This document shows positions 23,556-33,030 of a DNA stretch of 64,000 nucleotides, one piece after another; position 1 is the first letter of the stretch, and each line of letters starts with the position of its first letter. The stretch comes from [Phialemoniopsis] sp. UDSM-2020 (Eukaryota; Ascomycota; Sordariomycetes; Thyridiales; Thyridiaceae). The translations under genes and the position numbers were made by a program. The stretch is taken from contig JAEILZ010000001.1 of NCBI GenBank assembly GCA_018873225.1, positions 3,968,001 to 4,032,000 of the forward strand, in the 5' to 3' direction. The notes under the pieces are model-generated. The model saw only the letters and a list, made by a program, of their open reading frames with translations, ran no database searches and was not told the origin of the DNA.

Positions 23556-24523
23556 GACACCTGGGGGAAATTGAACCATCGTCTTTATTTACTTTTTACG
23601 GATATGGACCTTGAAGAGGAAGCCCTGAGGGTGCTTCCCGGAGCCCCGTTGGATGGGTCGGCAGATGGCTCATTTCCTTTCTTTGGCAGGACCCCCCGGT
23701 CTAGAGGGTCTCTGTTAATGCTTGGACGGTAGGTGGTGGGGAAAAGATGCACGACGACGTCGGTGGAGGTAGCAGCGGTAGCTTAGGATCATGCAGTGTT
23801 GATATTGCGAGATGCGACCTTTGGAAGCTTCCAGGGTGGTTCTAGCTCGAGTATTCGGAGATTTTGGGGTGGTTGGCGTCTCTCGTCTAGCAGGGTGCCT
23901 CTCTGGCGATAGTTTGCTCTTGGTGGTTCAATCGTCCCTGTGAGGGAATCACGGACTCCACTAGAGCGAGCCAGCGCTAGGCGACAAACGACGATGCTGG
24001 TCCCTAAAGAGGCAAAACCTAGTTCTAAAATAATTTCACCAAGGCGCACTGCGCAGACTCGAGCGAAGCAAAGGACTGGTGGTCCGTGAATAGCTCGTGC
24101 GCACGTTAGCAAGTATCATGTTGTGAGACTTGTACTCTTGGAGAAGAGATACATCGTCGTCGTCACCAAGCCGAGAGAAAGAGCACGTTGTACCGACGGT
24201 AGTATTCGCACAGACAACTTCATCATCGCAACCACGACCACGGACCTGGGTGGGCTTCCAAATCGTTGACCGACTGGCACCGCACTCAACTTAGAAGAGA
24301 GGGCCAAGCATCGTCCACTACCACACGCGGCGCGACAGGCACTCTGGATTCGTCCACTTCTGGAGGATCATCGTCCAGTCCACGCCAAGACCCTTCATCT
24401 CTGCTCTGCATATCGATACACTGAATGAATAGACATCGGCGAATCCGTCCTCTGGCCAGCTCACACACACGCTACCAGGACTTTGGATGGGCTATCGAAA
24501 ACGGGAGCGCCAAGACGAGTGAA

Positions 24524-24551
24524 TCTCTTTTTCTTTTTCTTTTTTTCTTCT
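24524..24551 (+). promoter_or_regulatory. Pyrimidine tract upstream of the Dph6 gene
   Basis: A 28-base run made only of T and C lies about 170 bases before the ATG at 24719. Such CT tracts often sit near transcription starts of constitutive fungal genes; assignment here rests on position and composition. Confidence 0.4.
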
Positions 24552-24718
24552 ATCGAACCAAATTACCAAATCGGTGGTACCTGCATTGCATATCGTCATC
24601 TCCCACAGATCCCGCCATATCTCTGGCATCTGTGCGTACCCAACCCTACCTGCCCACGCGTTCGTCGTGCCGCACTCCACGACGTTGAAGGATTGGCGGT
24701 CAAGCTGAATCCTAGACG

Positions 24719-27553
24719 ATGGCGGACGCCTCGGCCACAGCAGTGGTGGCCCCAGCTCCTCTCACGGCCGTGAAGGGTCTCAATGTCATCGCCCTGGTCT
24801 CGGGAGGCAAGGACAGCTTCTACTCTGCGCTCCACTGCCTCGCCCACGGCCACCGCCTTATCGCACTGGCTAACCTGTATCCGGCAAGAGCCTCGTCGGC
24901 GCCAACGGATGGCTCCCCGGCGACGGCGGCGGCGGAGAGCAGCGGGACCACCACAGTCATTTTGCCCACCGGCGCCATCGCCGCCAGCGGCCAGGGTGCT
25001 GGCTCATTAGCGGTGGGATCCACAGCCGGCCAGGCTGTTGACGGACAGGGGACCGCGACAGGACCACCTAGCCAGCAGCAGGGGGACGAGGACGAGGCCG
25101 GTCTCAATAGCTTCATGTACCAGACCGTTGGCCACCAGGTCCTGCCCTTGTACGCCGGCGCCACCGGGCTTCCGCTTTACCGCCATCCCATCGTCGGGGG
25201 CGCCCTGCAGTCCGCCCGGGAATACGCGGACCCGTCGACCCTGAGGGATCCTCCTGCCTCAGCATCCCAGGCGCGCCAGGACCCCGGATCGTCGTCCTCG
25301 GCAACGGCGGGAGCGGTGTCAGAAGCTTCCCGTGGAGACGATCAGCGCGCTGCTGCTAATCAGAAAGATGCGACGGCGCAGCAGAAGGGTACTCCCGCCT
25401 CCGTCGACCATGACCCGGCCGACGAGACCGAGTCCATGGTCCCCTTGCTTCAGGCCATCATGAAGGCCCACCCAGAGGCCAACGCGCTCTGTTCGGGCGC
25501 CATCCTGAGCACCTACCAGCGCACGCGCGTCGAGTCGGTTGCGACGCGTCTGGGTCTCGTGCCGCTCGCCTTCCTGTGGAAGTTCCCCGTGCTGCCCGGA
25601 CCGGGCTCGGGTCCGGCGGAGGAGGCGCAACTCCTGCGCGATATGGAAGCCGCGGGTATGCAGGCGCGGGTCGTGCGCGTCGCGAGCGGCGGGCTGGACG
25701 AGGAGTTCCTCTGGGAAGACGTCACGAGCGGGCGCGGCGTTGAGAGGGTGAGGAAGGCGGTCAGTCGATATGGAGCCCCTGAGCGCGGGGCGGTCATTGG
25801 CGAGGGAGGCGAGTTTGAGACGCTTGTGCTTGATGGGCCGAGATGCCTCTTCAAGCAGGGCAGAATTGCTGTGAGAGACGAGGAGAGGCAAGTTGTGAGC
25901 GAGGGCGGTGGCACGTTCTGGCTCAAGATAAGGGGTGCTTCTGTTGAGCCGAAGCCCGATGCTGATGCTGCCTCTACTAGCGAAGAGGCTGCAGAGCGGT
26001 TGGTCCGAGCTCCAGATCTGTTTGACAGCAGATTTGATGTCGTGACGGCTCAGTTATCAGCGGACGAGAGTCATCACCAAGAAGTCGTCGAGTACGACGA
26101 GCAGTACTTGTCATCAAGTGATGATCTGTTTATGAATGATAACATCGACATCTCTACTATCCTTTCACCCTCCTGTTTTGTCGCCGAACAAGGCTCGCGC
26201 TCGTCTATAGAAGAGGAAACTCGCTCTATAGTCACCCAGATCCGCTCCTTTTTGCAGGAGCACTCCCTCCACCCCCTCTCCATCACCAACACCATCGTCG
26301 TCCTCCGCGACATGGCCGACTTCCCCACCATCAACGCCGTGTACGGGTCCCTTTTCGCGGACCCCAATCCGCCCTCCCGGGTCACCATCTCGTGCGGCGA
26401 CCAGCTGCCGCCGGGCGTCGGCATCGCCGTCTTCCTGTCGGTGCACAAGGCGCTGCGGCAGGGCGACAGGCAAGGGCTGCACGTTCAGTCCCGCTCATAC
26501 TGGGCCCCAGCCAATATCGGACCCTACAGCCAGGCCGTCACGGTGCCGGTCGCAAGCCTACTGAGGCCGTCGAAGGCGTCGCGGGAAGAGCATAGCGCGG
26601 GTGGCGGTGGCGCGAGGCTCGTGGCCATCGCCGGCCAGATCCCGCTCGTGCCGGCGACGATGGACCTGCCCACCCCGGCACAGGACTCGTTCTCCTTCCA
26701 ACTCATCCTCGCGCTGCAGCACCTGTGGCGTGTGGGTGCAGAGCTGGGCGTGCAGTGGTGGAGCAGCGCCGTGGCGTACGTGCCACGGACGCCGGCCTCG
26801 AACGTGCCGTTGCGGGAGAGGGCCGTGCTCGCCGGCCACGCATGGAGGACAGCACATCTCTGGTCCAAGGGGGACCAGGAGGAGGATGACGAGGCAGGTC
26901 CGGATCTCTGGGACAGAAAATTCGATACGAGATACCGGTCGTTCGCGGCCGAGTCGGAGGCCGAGGAGCATAGCCTGCCGGACTACGGCGTCCTCGCGGC
27001 GCACCCTGCTCTGGGCAGTGGCCACAAACCCGTGCCGCCCGTCTTCGTGGCCGAGGTCGAGCAGCTCCCGCGCTCGGCGCAGGTGGAGTGGCACACACAC
27101 CTCGGCTTCGCCGGCGCGGCCGCGCGCAGCGTGCGCACAGCGACGTTCCCGGTCGCCAAGGACGCCGCAAAGGGCGGCGTCACGCACACTGTCGTCGCCG
27201 CCAACGGCGGAGAGGGGGCCTTTGTGCAGACGGTCGTGTGGTGGGCGTACCCCGGCGAAGGGCAGGAACCCCTCAGCGGCGGGGACCTCGACGTCGCGGA
27301 CGAAGACGAGCTGAGGTCCGGGCACGACGGCACGCTCGGTGGCAAGGGCGCTTGGCTCGCGCCGTGCTTGGTCCCGGAGCTGGTGTACATTGACGAGAGC
27401 GCGTTCCGGGCCCGTGAGGCGTGGACGGGCTGGGCGCCCGGACAGCCTAGGACGCCGAGTGTGCTGTGCTCTTCGCTCTGGGGCGGGGACGGGGCGAGGC
27501 TTGCTGCCGTTTTGGTGTATAGGGGGGTCTTGGGCCGGTGGGATCACAAGTAG
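24719..27553 (+). CDS. DPH6: Diphthine-ammonia ligase (Dph6-like) with YjgF/RidA-type domains
   Basis: Expected to carry out the last, ATP-dependent amidation of diphthine to diphthamide on elongation factor 2 in the cytosol. A single exon of 944 residues starts at the first ATG. The N-terminal ATP-pyrophosphatase domain has the PP-loop SGGKDS at 28-33 and, further on, GAILSTYQRTRVE and GEGGEFETLVLDGP, all characteristic of the family. The C-terminal half contains two segments like the RidA/L-PSP fold, one with IGPYSQAV, as in yeast Dph6. The protein is longer than the yeast one (685 residues) because of two Ala/Ser/Gly-rich insertions within the N-terminal domain (about 60-120 and 165-235). 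An acidic, Ser-rich stretch separates the halves. The gene converges on the aldo-keto reductase gene. Family call is strong. Confidence 0.93.
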   Translation: MADASATAVVAPAPLTAVKGLNVIALVSGGKDSFYSALHCLAHGHRLIALANLYPARASSAPTDGSPATAAAESSGTTTVILPTGAIAASGQGAGSLAVGSTAGQAVDGQGTATGPPSQQQGDEDEAGLNSFMYQTVGHQVLPLYAGATGLPLYRHPIVGGALQSAREYADPSTLRDPPASASQARQDPGSSSSATAGAVSEASRGDDQRAAANQKDATAQQKGTPASVDHDPADETESMVPLLQAIMKAHPEANALCSGAILSTYQRTRVESVATRLGLVPLAFLWKFPVLPGPGSGPAEEAQLLRDMEAAGMQARVVRVASGGLDEEFLWEDVTSGRGVERVRKAVSRYGAPERGAVIGEGGEFETLVLDGPRCLFKQGRIAVRDEERQVVSEGGGTFWLKIRGASVEPKPDADAASTSEEAAERLVRAPDLFDSRFDVVTAQLSADESHHQEVVEYDEQYLSSSDDLFMNDNIDISTILSPSCFVAEQGSRSSIEEETRSIVTQIRSFLQEHSLHPLSITNTIVVLRDMADFPTINAVYGSLFADPNPPSRVTISCGDQLPPGVGIAVFLSVHKALRQGDRQGLHVQSRSYWAPANIGPYSQAVTVPVASLLRPSKASREEHSAGGGGARLVAIAGQIPLVPATMDLPTPAQDSFSFQLILALQHLWRVGAELGVQWWSSAVAYVPRTPASNVPLRERAVLAGHAWRTAHLWSKGDQEEDDEAGPDLWDRKFDTRYRSFAAESEAEEHSLPDYGVLAAHPALGSGHKPVPPVFVAEVEQLPRSAQVEWHTHLGFAGAAARSVRTATFPVAKDAAKGGVTHTVVAANGGEGAFVQTVVWWAYPGEGQEPLSGGDLDVADEDELRSGHDGTLGGKGAWLAPCLVPELVYIDESAFRAREAWTGWAPGQPRTPSVLCSSLWGGDGARLAAVLVYRGVLGRWDHK

Positions 27554-27841
27554 TAGGGACGGAGGTTTTAGATACCCAAAATGCGATGGTATGCGCCATG
27601 ACTTGCCTATTTGTCTATGTGACAATGTCCAGTGTCAAGAAGCATGTTGTCCAGTACAAGACGTTCGCTTAAGTCGAGCAATGGGAAGCAGGGGACGGGG
27701 TCGCGCGGAAGGATTCGCGCTTACACGAATGTAAGATTTTCAATTCTAACCCTAACTTCAAGTCTCATTTCCCCTTCGTTGAGGTCACTATTCTGGAAGT
27801 CGCCGATTCAACAGTCATATCCTTTGTCTCGTAACGTCTAG

Positions 27842-28971
27842 TTACTGATCAAGAACCTGCATCCCCTGCGGATGGTAGCGGTCGCCCTTGACCGGGAACT
27901 CGGCCAGTATCCTGTCAATCTCGTCGAGGTCCGCGTCCGTCAAGTCCACCACCTTGGCATTGTCGGCTGCCCGCGAGGCCGTCTTGGTGCCCACGATGGG
28001 GATAATGCGCGGCATGCCCGGACGGCGCGAGAGGGCGCGCGGCCAGTTGATGGCAAGCTGGGCCGGCGTGCAGCCCTTCTTGGCGGCGAAGGCCTCGATC
28101 GCCTCGACCAGCTTGCGGTTAGTGGGCAGGTTCTCCGGGTGGAAGCGCGGCAGGATGCGGCGCCAGTCGCCTTCCGCAGGTAGATCCTCGAAGCGCTTGG
28201 TCGTCAGCAGGCCATGACCAAGGGGTGCTGTATCAAGGGGTCAGCAGTCAGGTCTCCGGGCCTATGGCATCGAGATTGCACACTCACCATAAGCCAGCAG
28301 GGCTATGTCATTCTCCGCGCAGAGCTTGGCGACACCGTTGTTCAGGGGCTCGGTGCTAAAGATGGACAGCTCGACCTCGAGGGTGTCGATCTTGCCGACG
28401 GCGAGGGCGCGGCGGATGGTCTCGGCGCTGACCTCGCTCAGGCCCAGGCCCCCGATCTTGCCTTCCTTGACGAGGGTGGCCATGGCGCGGACGCTGTCCT
28501 CGACCTCGACGTTGGGGTCCTTCCTGGCGAGCTCGAAGTGGTTGATCTTGGCTCGGTCGCCGAGCTGGCGCAGGCACTCGGCGACGTTGTCCCGGATGGC
28601 CTCGGGGCTGCAGTCGATCTTGACGGCGCCGATGTTGCAGCACCCCTTGATGTTGATGACGACGCGGCTGGCGTCCTCGGGGTACTTCTCGAAGTACTTG
28701 CGCAGGAGCACGAGCGAGTTGTACTCCGGGGTGCCGTAGGCCTCGGCGCCGTTCCAGTAGTTGATGCCGGCCTCAAGAGCGGCTTTGAGGACGGCGATGG
28801 CATCCTCGGTGGGGAAGTTGCCGCCGAAGGGCGTCAGGGCTAGCGAAGAACGATTGGTCTCAGTCCCGGCTACTCGCGAATGTCATGGGTGCTCCGGCCG
28901 AAGACGGGGTGCTTACCTGACATGCCCAGGCCGATTGGGCTCACCTCTACGCCGTCGACGGTGTAAGCCAT
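27842..28971 (-). CDS. Aldo-keto reductase, AKR8/pyridoxal reductase-like
   Basis: NADPH-dependent oxidoreductase of the TIM-barrel aldo-keto reductase family, closest by eye to fungal pyridoxal reductases. Three exons (28971-28917, 28839-28288, 28227-27842) give 330 residues, with introns of 77 and 60 bases. The N-terminus YTVDGVEVSPIGLG and the segment WNGAEAYGTPEYNS are typical. Likely catalytic residues are Tyr53 and Lys83; the usual tetrad Asp is Asn48 within WNG, which I also associate with this subfamily. The C-terminal IIPIVGTKTA segment contributes to cofactor binding. The stop lies about 290 bases from the convergent Dph6 stop. A TTTATAAG box about 120 bases upstream and a CCGGCCGGCCGG run are candidate promoter elements. 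The true substrate could be another aldehyde. Confidence 0.88.
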
Positions 28972-29075
28972 GGTCTCTATGGTAGCTGGAGTCTTTACGG
29001 ACTAATTCTGACTCAGGAAAGATTGAATATCAAGCGATTGAGGCTGCTATCCATCCCGTCTCTTGAGGCGACGAC

Positions 29076-29100
29076 CCGGCCGGCCGGCCGTCTTATAAAG
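29076..29100 (-). promoter_or_regulatory. Candidate TATA box and CCGG palindrome of the aldo-keto reductase gene
   Basis: On the minus strand CTTTATAAGA lies about 125 bases before the ATG at 28971, directly beside a self-complementary run of CCGG units. Spacing suits a core promoter; no experimental support is available. Confidence 0.4.
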
Positions 29101-30838
29101 ACTTTGGCTAGCATGACGCGCATTTCTTCGCCATATTCAAGGTGGCCGCTGGCTGGACTTTGCTGTGCCGTATGTCCACACTAACGGTAGCAGTTTCCGG
29201 CATCCCAACGCGGGCATAAGAATCGAAAAGGCACGAGCCCCGAACAGAAGACTCGAGATGTGCTGATATTCTGGAGTTAAGTTGACAACTGGGCAGTCAA
29301 TGAAGCGAGACGATGAGGACAGGAGCCTCATCGTCACATCGCCACGGAGATTAGTGAAAGGTATATATGATCGAGGGTCATTAAGTCCGGAATTGCAAGG
29401 CCATTGTCGGGTTGTTTAGTGCCTTGACTTGGTCTTGGTTGTGGTGCTTAAAGATACCGATCGGTGGTCGGAGGTTACAAGCTGCGACTGTGTGGTCGGC
29501 GGTGCAGCTCTGGGCCGCCGACTTGTGGAGCGTAGCGAAATTCGGCTCATGGGCATCAATTGTGTGTGGTAGGTAGGAGAAACGTCAGGTAGAAGAATTC
29601 TGGACGGGGTTTGTGTATATGAGTTTGCGAGGCTGCCGAGCTGAAGGGTTCCCAATGGTGTTTTTGAAGCGTACAGTAGGAAGAAGCAGGAAGGCTCGGG
29701 TCCGCTTACGATGACCTCAATCGAGGTAAGCTGCACACACGAGCTAGCCTGGCCAGGCGAAAGAACATCGATTGTTCCAGTCATCCAGTCGGCCTCCTTG
29801 GTAGTGATTCATTCTTATCCTACTACCTAAGGATATCGACTAGCTGGGATACAGACCAGACAGATTTGGCAGTCCCTGAACAACATTGAATGAAAAGGCG
29901 AGCCTCTTGCGAGGGTCAATAGGGCGCTGATGGGCAACCCCTTGTCGCTGGTCTCTCCTGCCTATTAGTAGACATTCAAGCAAGAGTTGAGAAAGGTCAT
30001 CGAGACTAGCATCGCTCTTCCCAACCAAGATGGACCTCGAAAGAGACAGCCAAGGAACGTGCACGTCCTCCCCGCATTACGAAGTATCACCACACAGGTA
30101 CCAAGCCGGCGCTAGGCCAAGATTGCGTCGACGGCCTTGGCCGGCAGCCGGCAAGATTCTGGGGATACACTTATCTATCTTGGACATGATGGACTCGAGA
30201 TGCGGGGTGTGGCCTACGAGGAAGCGGTTGACGAAGCGCAGTGGAGATGCCCAGCTCTCGTGAACCGTCAAACTGCGCAGATGACCTGTGCTAACTTTCC
30301 AAGCTTAGAATGAGATAGTGAAGATGCCAGGGGACCCCGAAAGTCAGGGTACCCACCACTACAGAATAGCGCATCCAATTCGCCCGGCTGCCGCATCTCA
30401 CTGACCGAGAAATGTGAGACCCCGGCCATGGGATGGGCCTGGTGTGGAGGAATGGCACACGAGAGACCCTTTCCATCGTCCAATTCAATCGCCAGGAACC
30501 ATCTCCGCAGCTCTTTTCTTACTGCCGCATTGTCGCATTGCCGCTGCACGCACTACGTAAACAGGAAGAGAGAGACAGAGACAGACAGTCATTTATGTTG
30601 CTCCCTCGTCTCGGCGCCTCTACCTGACTGTCGACCTTGGCTCTTCCATCTCTCCAATATTACACACCCACCGCGCGCGCCAAAAAAGCACGCGACGAGC
30701 TCGTCTGATTGCATCATATCCCGTGCCGGCCAAAGACGCAAGCCCGCCCTACTCCAAACCGAAGCAGAAGGCCATTGAACCCTGCATGTACCTGCGCCCC
30801 CGCGCGGATCTCTTGTCTCTCTGTCGCAATTTAGCCCC

Positions 30839-30847
30839 TACGGAGTA
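30839..30847 (+). promoter_or_regulatory. TACGGAGTA motif in the DUF202 gene promoter or leader
   Basis: Exact copy of the recurrent 9-mer, 55 bases before the ATG at 30903. Confidence 0.45.
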
Positions 30848-30902
30848 GCTGATGTGTGGAGAGGCTGTATCCGCATCCGCATGAGAGGCCCGAATTGAGA
30901 CA

Positions 30903-32286
30903 ATGGCCGACCAGGCGTCTTCCTCGTCCTCAAAGGCGCCACCACCTCCGCCATCTTCCTCCTCGCCCGCTACCGGTCCCAGACGTCGTCAAACCTCTCA
31001 GGATCACCCGCCTTCACCTGGTCCAGGCATACTGAGGCGTCAGTCCACCCAGGACAGGATCAATGATATAATAGAGGTGAGCTTCACCCTCCTCTCCTGA
31101 GAGCTTGCCCTTAGCTGGGACCACCCCCGGGGCTGCTACCCGCACCCATGCATTTGTGGCTTTATTCGTAACTTTAACTTCTCTTGCACCATGTCTATCG
31201 ATCCAACCTCTTGGCAAGTCACCTGCTTTCCGTGGGACCCTAGTGACCGTTGCAGATGCCTCCTAGAAGATTTACTTTTTCTTCCTTTTCTTTTTTCATC
31301 TTTTTTGTTTAATTCTATATCGATACCTATTGTGTACTTGTTTGAAGCCGTCTGTTCTTGGTTCATCAAGCTTCCACCTCCGTGACTACTCTCCACTGAC
31401 CCGCGCCTACGCACAAACACCAGACTGGCATTGAGCGTGCCGAAACGTTGCACCAGCGCTCGCCACACTTGTATCCCCTCGCTCGCGGGCAGTCGGCCCC
31501 CGCACGCGGCATCATGGATTATGACAGCAGCGCCGACGAGACCACCGGCATCATCATGGCCGGCCGGGGCCGGCCGGGCCGCCACGTGAACTACTCCAGC
31601 ACCGTACAGGACCGGGGCGGCGCCCGCGCCAGACGGACGCCGACCAATCTTAGCCGCAACAACAGCGCCGCGTCCTCGCAGTTACCGCCGCCTCTCGTAG
31701 ACACGCCCGGTGCGGACGGGGCCGACGCCAACGGTGGTACCGACGGTGCCGCCGATAGGCGGGACGGCGACGATGTGTCTAGTAAGGGCCTGTGGACGCG
31801 GATATGGGCCAATTTCCAGTCGATAGAGCTGGAGAACAAGGGCAGCGTTGCGAGAGACCATCTGGCATTAGGTATGGACCTCCCCCGCCCACATTGTGTA
31901 ACGTCTGCATGTACTGACCTGAGCTCCTCTCAGAACGGACATTCTTGGCCTGGCTCCGGACGTCCCTGGCGTTCGCATCTATAGGCGTCGCCATCACGCA
32001 GCTCTTCCGGCTCAACACGTCTTTAAGTTCAGGCTCGCCGGCTGCGGGCCGCCAGGACACGCTGCGCCAGGTCGGCAAGCCTCTTGGTGTGACCTTCCTC
32101 GCCATCAGCATTCTGATGCTGTTCCTCGGGTACAAGCGCTACTTTATGAGCCAGCAGTGGATCATGAAGGGCAAGTTCCCCGCGAGCAGAGGTACGGTAA
32201 TCTTGGTGACGCTCGTGGCGTTTGGGCTCATGATTGCGTCGCTAGTCGTGGTCATTGTGGTGCAGCCTCACTCGGTGGAGAGTTGA
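30903..32286 (+). CDS. DUF202 domain integral membrane protein
   Basis: Three exons (30903-31076, 31424-31871, 31934-32286) give 324 residues; intron 1 is long (347 bases) and intron 2 has 62 bases. Residues 1-200 are disordered and rich in Ser, Pro, Gly and Asp. The DUF202 domain follows, recognised by [20 protein letters not shown] and the hydrophobic [18 protein letters not shown], then two more membrane segments ([16 protein letters not shown] and a C-terminal run rich in Val/Ile). This fits three transmembrane helices with an N-terminal cytosolic tail. The domain also occurs in bacterial YidH-type proteins and in the vacuolar transporter chaperone complex. The molecular role is unknown. 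Splice junctions restore the GERTF/ALERTF context exactly, so the C-terminal model is firm; the first exon is somewhat less sure. Confidence 0.85.
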
Positions 32287-33030
32287 AGGGGTTCCAATGT
32301 GTGTGTAATGGGTGATTATCGAGTGTCATGGGATCTTCTTTTACACCCAAGAAGCAGGCGTTTCTCCGGAGTTTGGGCTTGGTTGGGCGACCTTAGTCGG
32401 CACCCACACCCTATATATCAGGGCTTGGCATACTTGGACATTTTAGCATTGGTGGTGAGATCTGATATCACGTTAATTGAAAATGGCAGTCAAGGACACG
32501 GGCATCGAGTGAAGCATCTGAGTTGAGAGCTTCTCTTTCGCTGGTCGAGGATACAGTCGCGTGACGATGGCGTCTAAGCTAGATCCTGTTATTTGCAAAT
32601 GCAAAGGACTGCGTGGCTTTCACTTCTAGCTGCGTGAGTATTGTTGAATCACGAGACAGCTCTGTCAGAAGTTTGCTTGCCCGTGGTTGGATTGTTTACG
32701 GTTGTTTGTGGTGCTGGTGCAGTGGGCTGGAGGGGCAGCAAGTAGATTCTGGGCCATGTGAATCCACTATTCACAACCTCCGAATTACATCATACGAAAC
32801 ACCAGAGCGATGGATATACCGAAATCTACACCTTGACACTACTTTGTTTGACAAATAACAACTTCAAGAGCTCGAAGCCCATTCTTACGATATTAACTGA
32901 AACTGCCTCGCCCGTACCTGCGGGGTCTCAGAGCCCCGCCAAGCGCAAGCATCTCATCCCATCTCATGCTCGCGCTCACCCATCAAACCTCACTCTCTTC
33001 ACCCAATCAATCTTCCACACACCAGCAACC
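32287..33030. other. Intergenic region
   Basis: About 740 bases between the DUF202 gene and the helicase gene. The frame of the helicase is open upstream to 32758 but contains no ATG before 33031, so that part is taken as leader. I see no other feature. Confidence 0.6.

Larger units (their letters stand above)
21207..24718. other. Intergenic region, 3' UTR of the zinc-finger gene and Dph6 leader
   Basis: No supportable gene in 3.5 kb. The first part is T/C-rich and probably 3' UTR. A cluster of TAGGTA- and CTCCGTAGG-type motifs lies at 23030-23110, an exact TACGGAGTA at 23354-23362, and a GT repeat at 23541-23555. A pyrimidine tract at 24524-24551 precedes the Dph6 start by about 170 bases. 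Open frames of up to 198 codons near 21507-22103 lack any recognisable domain and have no codon preference. Confidence 0.55.
28972..30902. other. Intergenic region between divergent genes
   Basis: About 1.9 kb between the aldo-keto reductase and the DUF202 gene, which are transcribed away from each other. Open frames of at most 122 codons show no domain. An exact TACGGAGTA lies 55 bases before the DUF202 start. Nothing else is supported. Confidence 0.55.

Noticed and set aside
26558..27625. 355-codon minus-strand frame over Dph6
   Set aside because: Antisense shadow of the well-supported Dph6 exon.
29416..29784. 122-codon minus-strand frame between divergent genes
   Set aside because: Ser/Thr-rich without domain or codon preference; likely chance.
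32758..33030. Upstream in-frame extension of the helicase gene
   Set aside because: The frame is open but has no ATG before 33031, and its composition is not coding-like.
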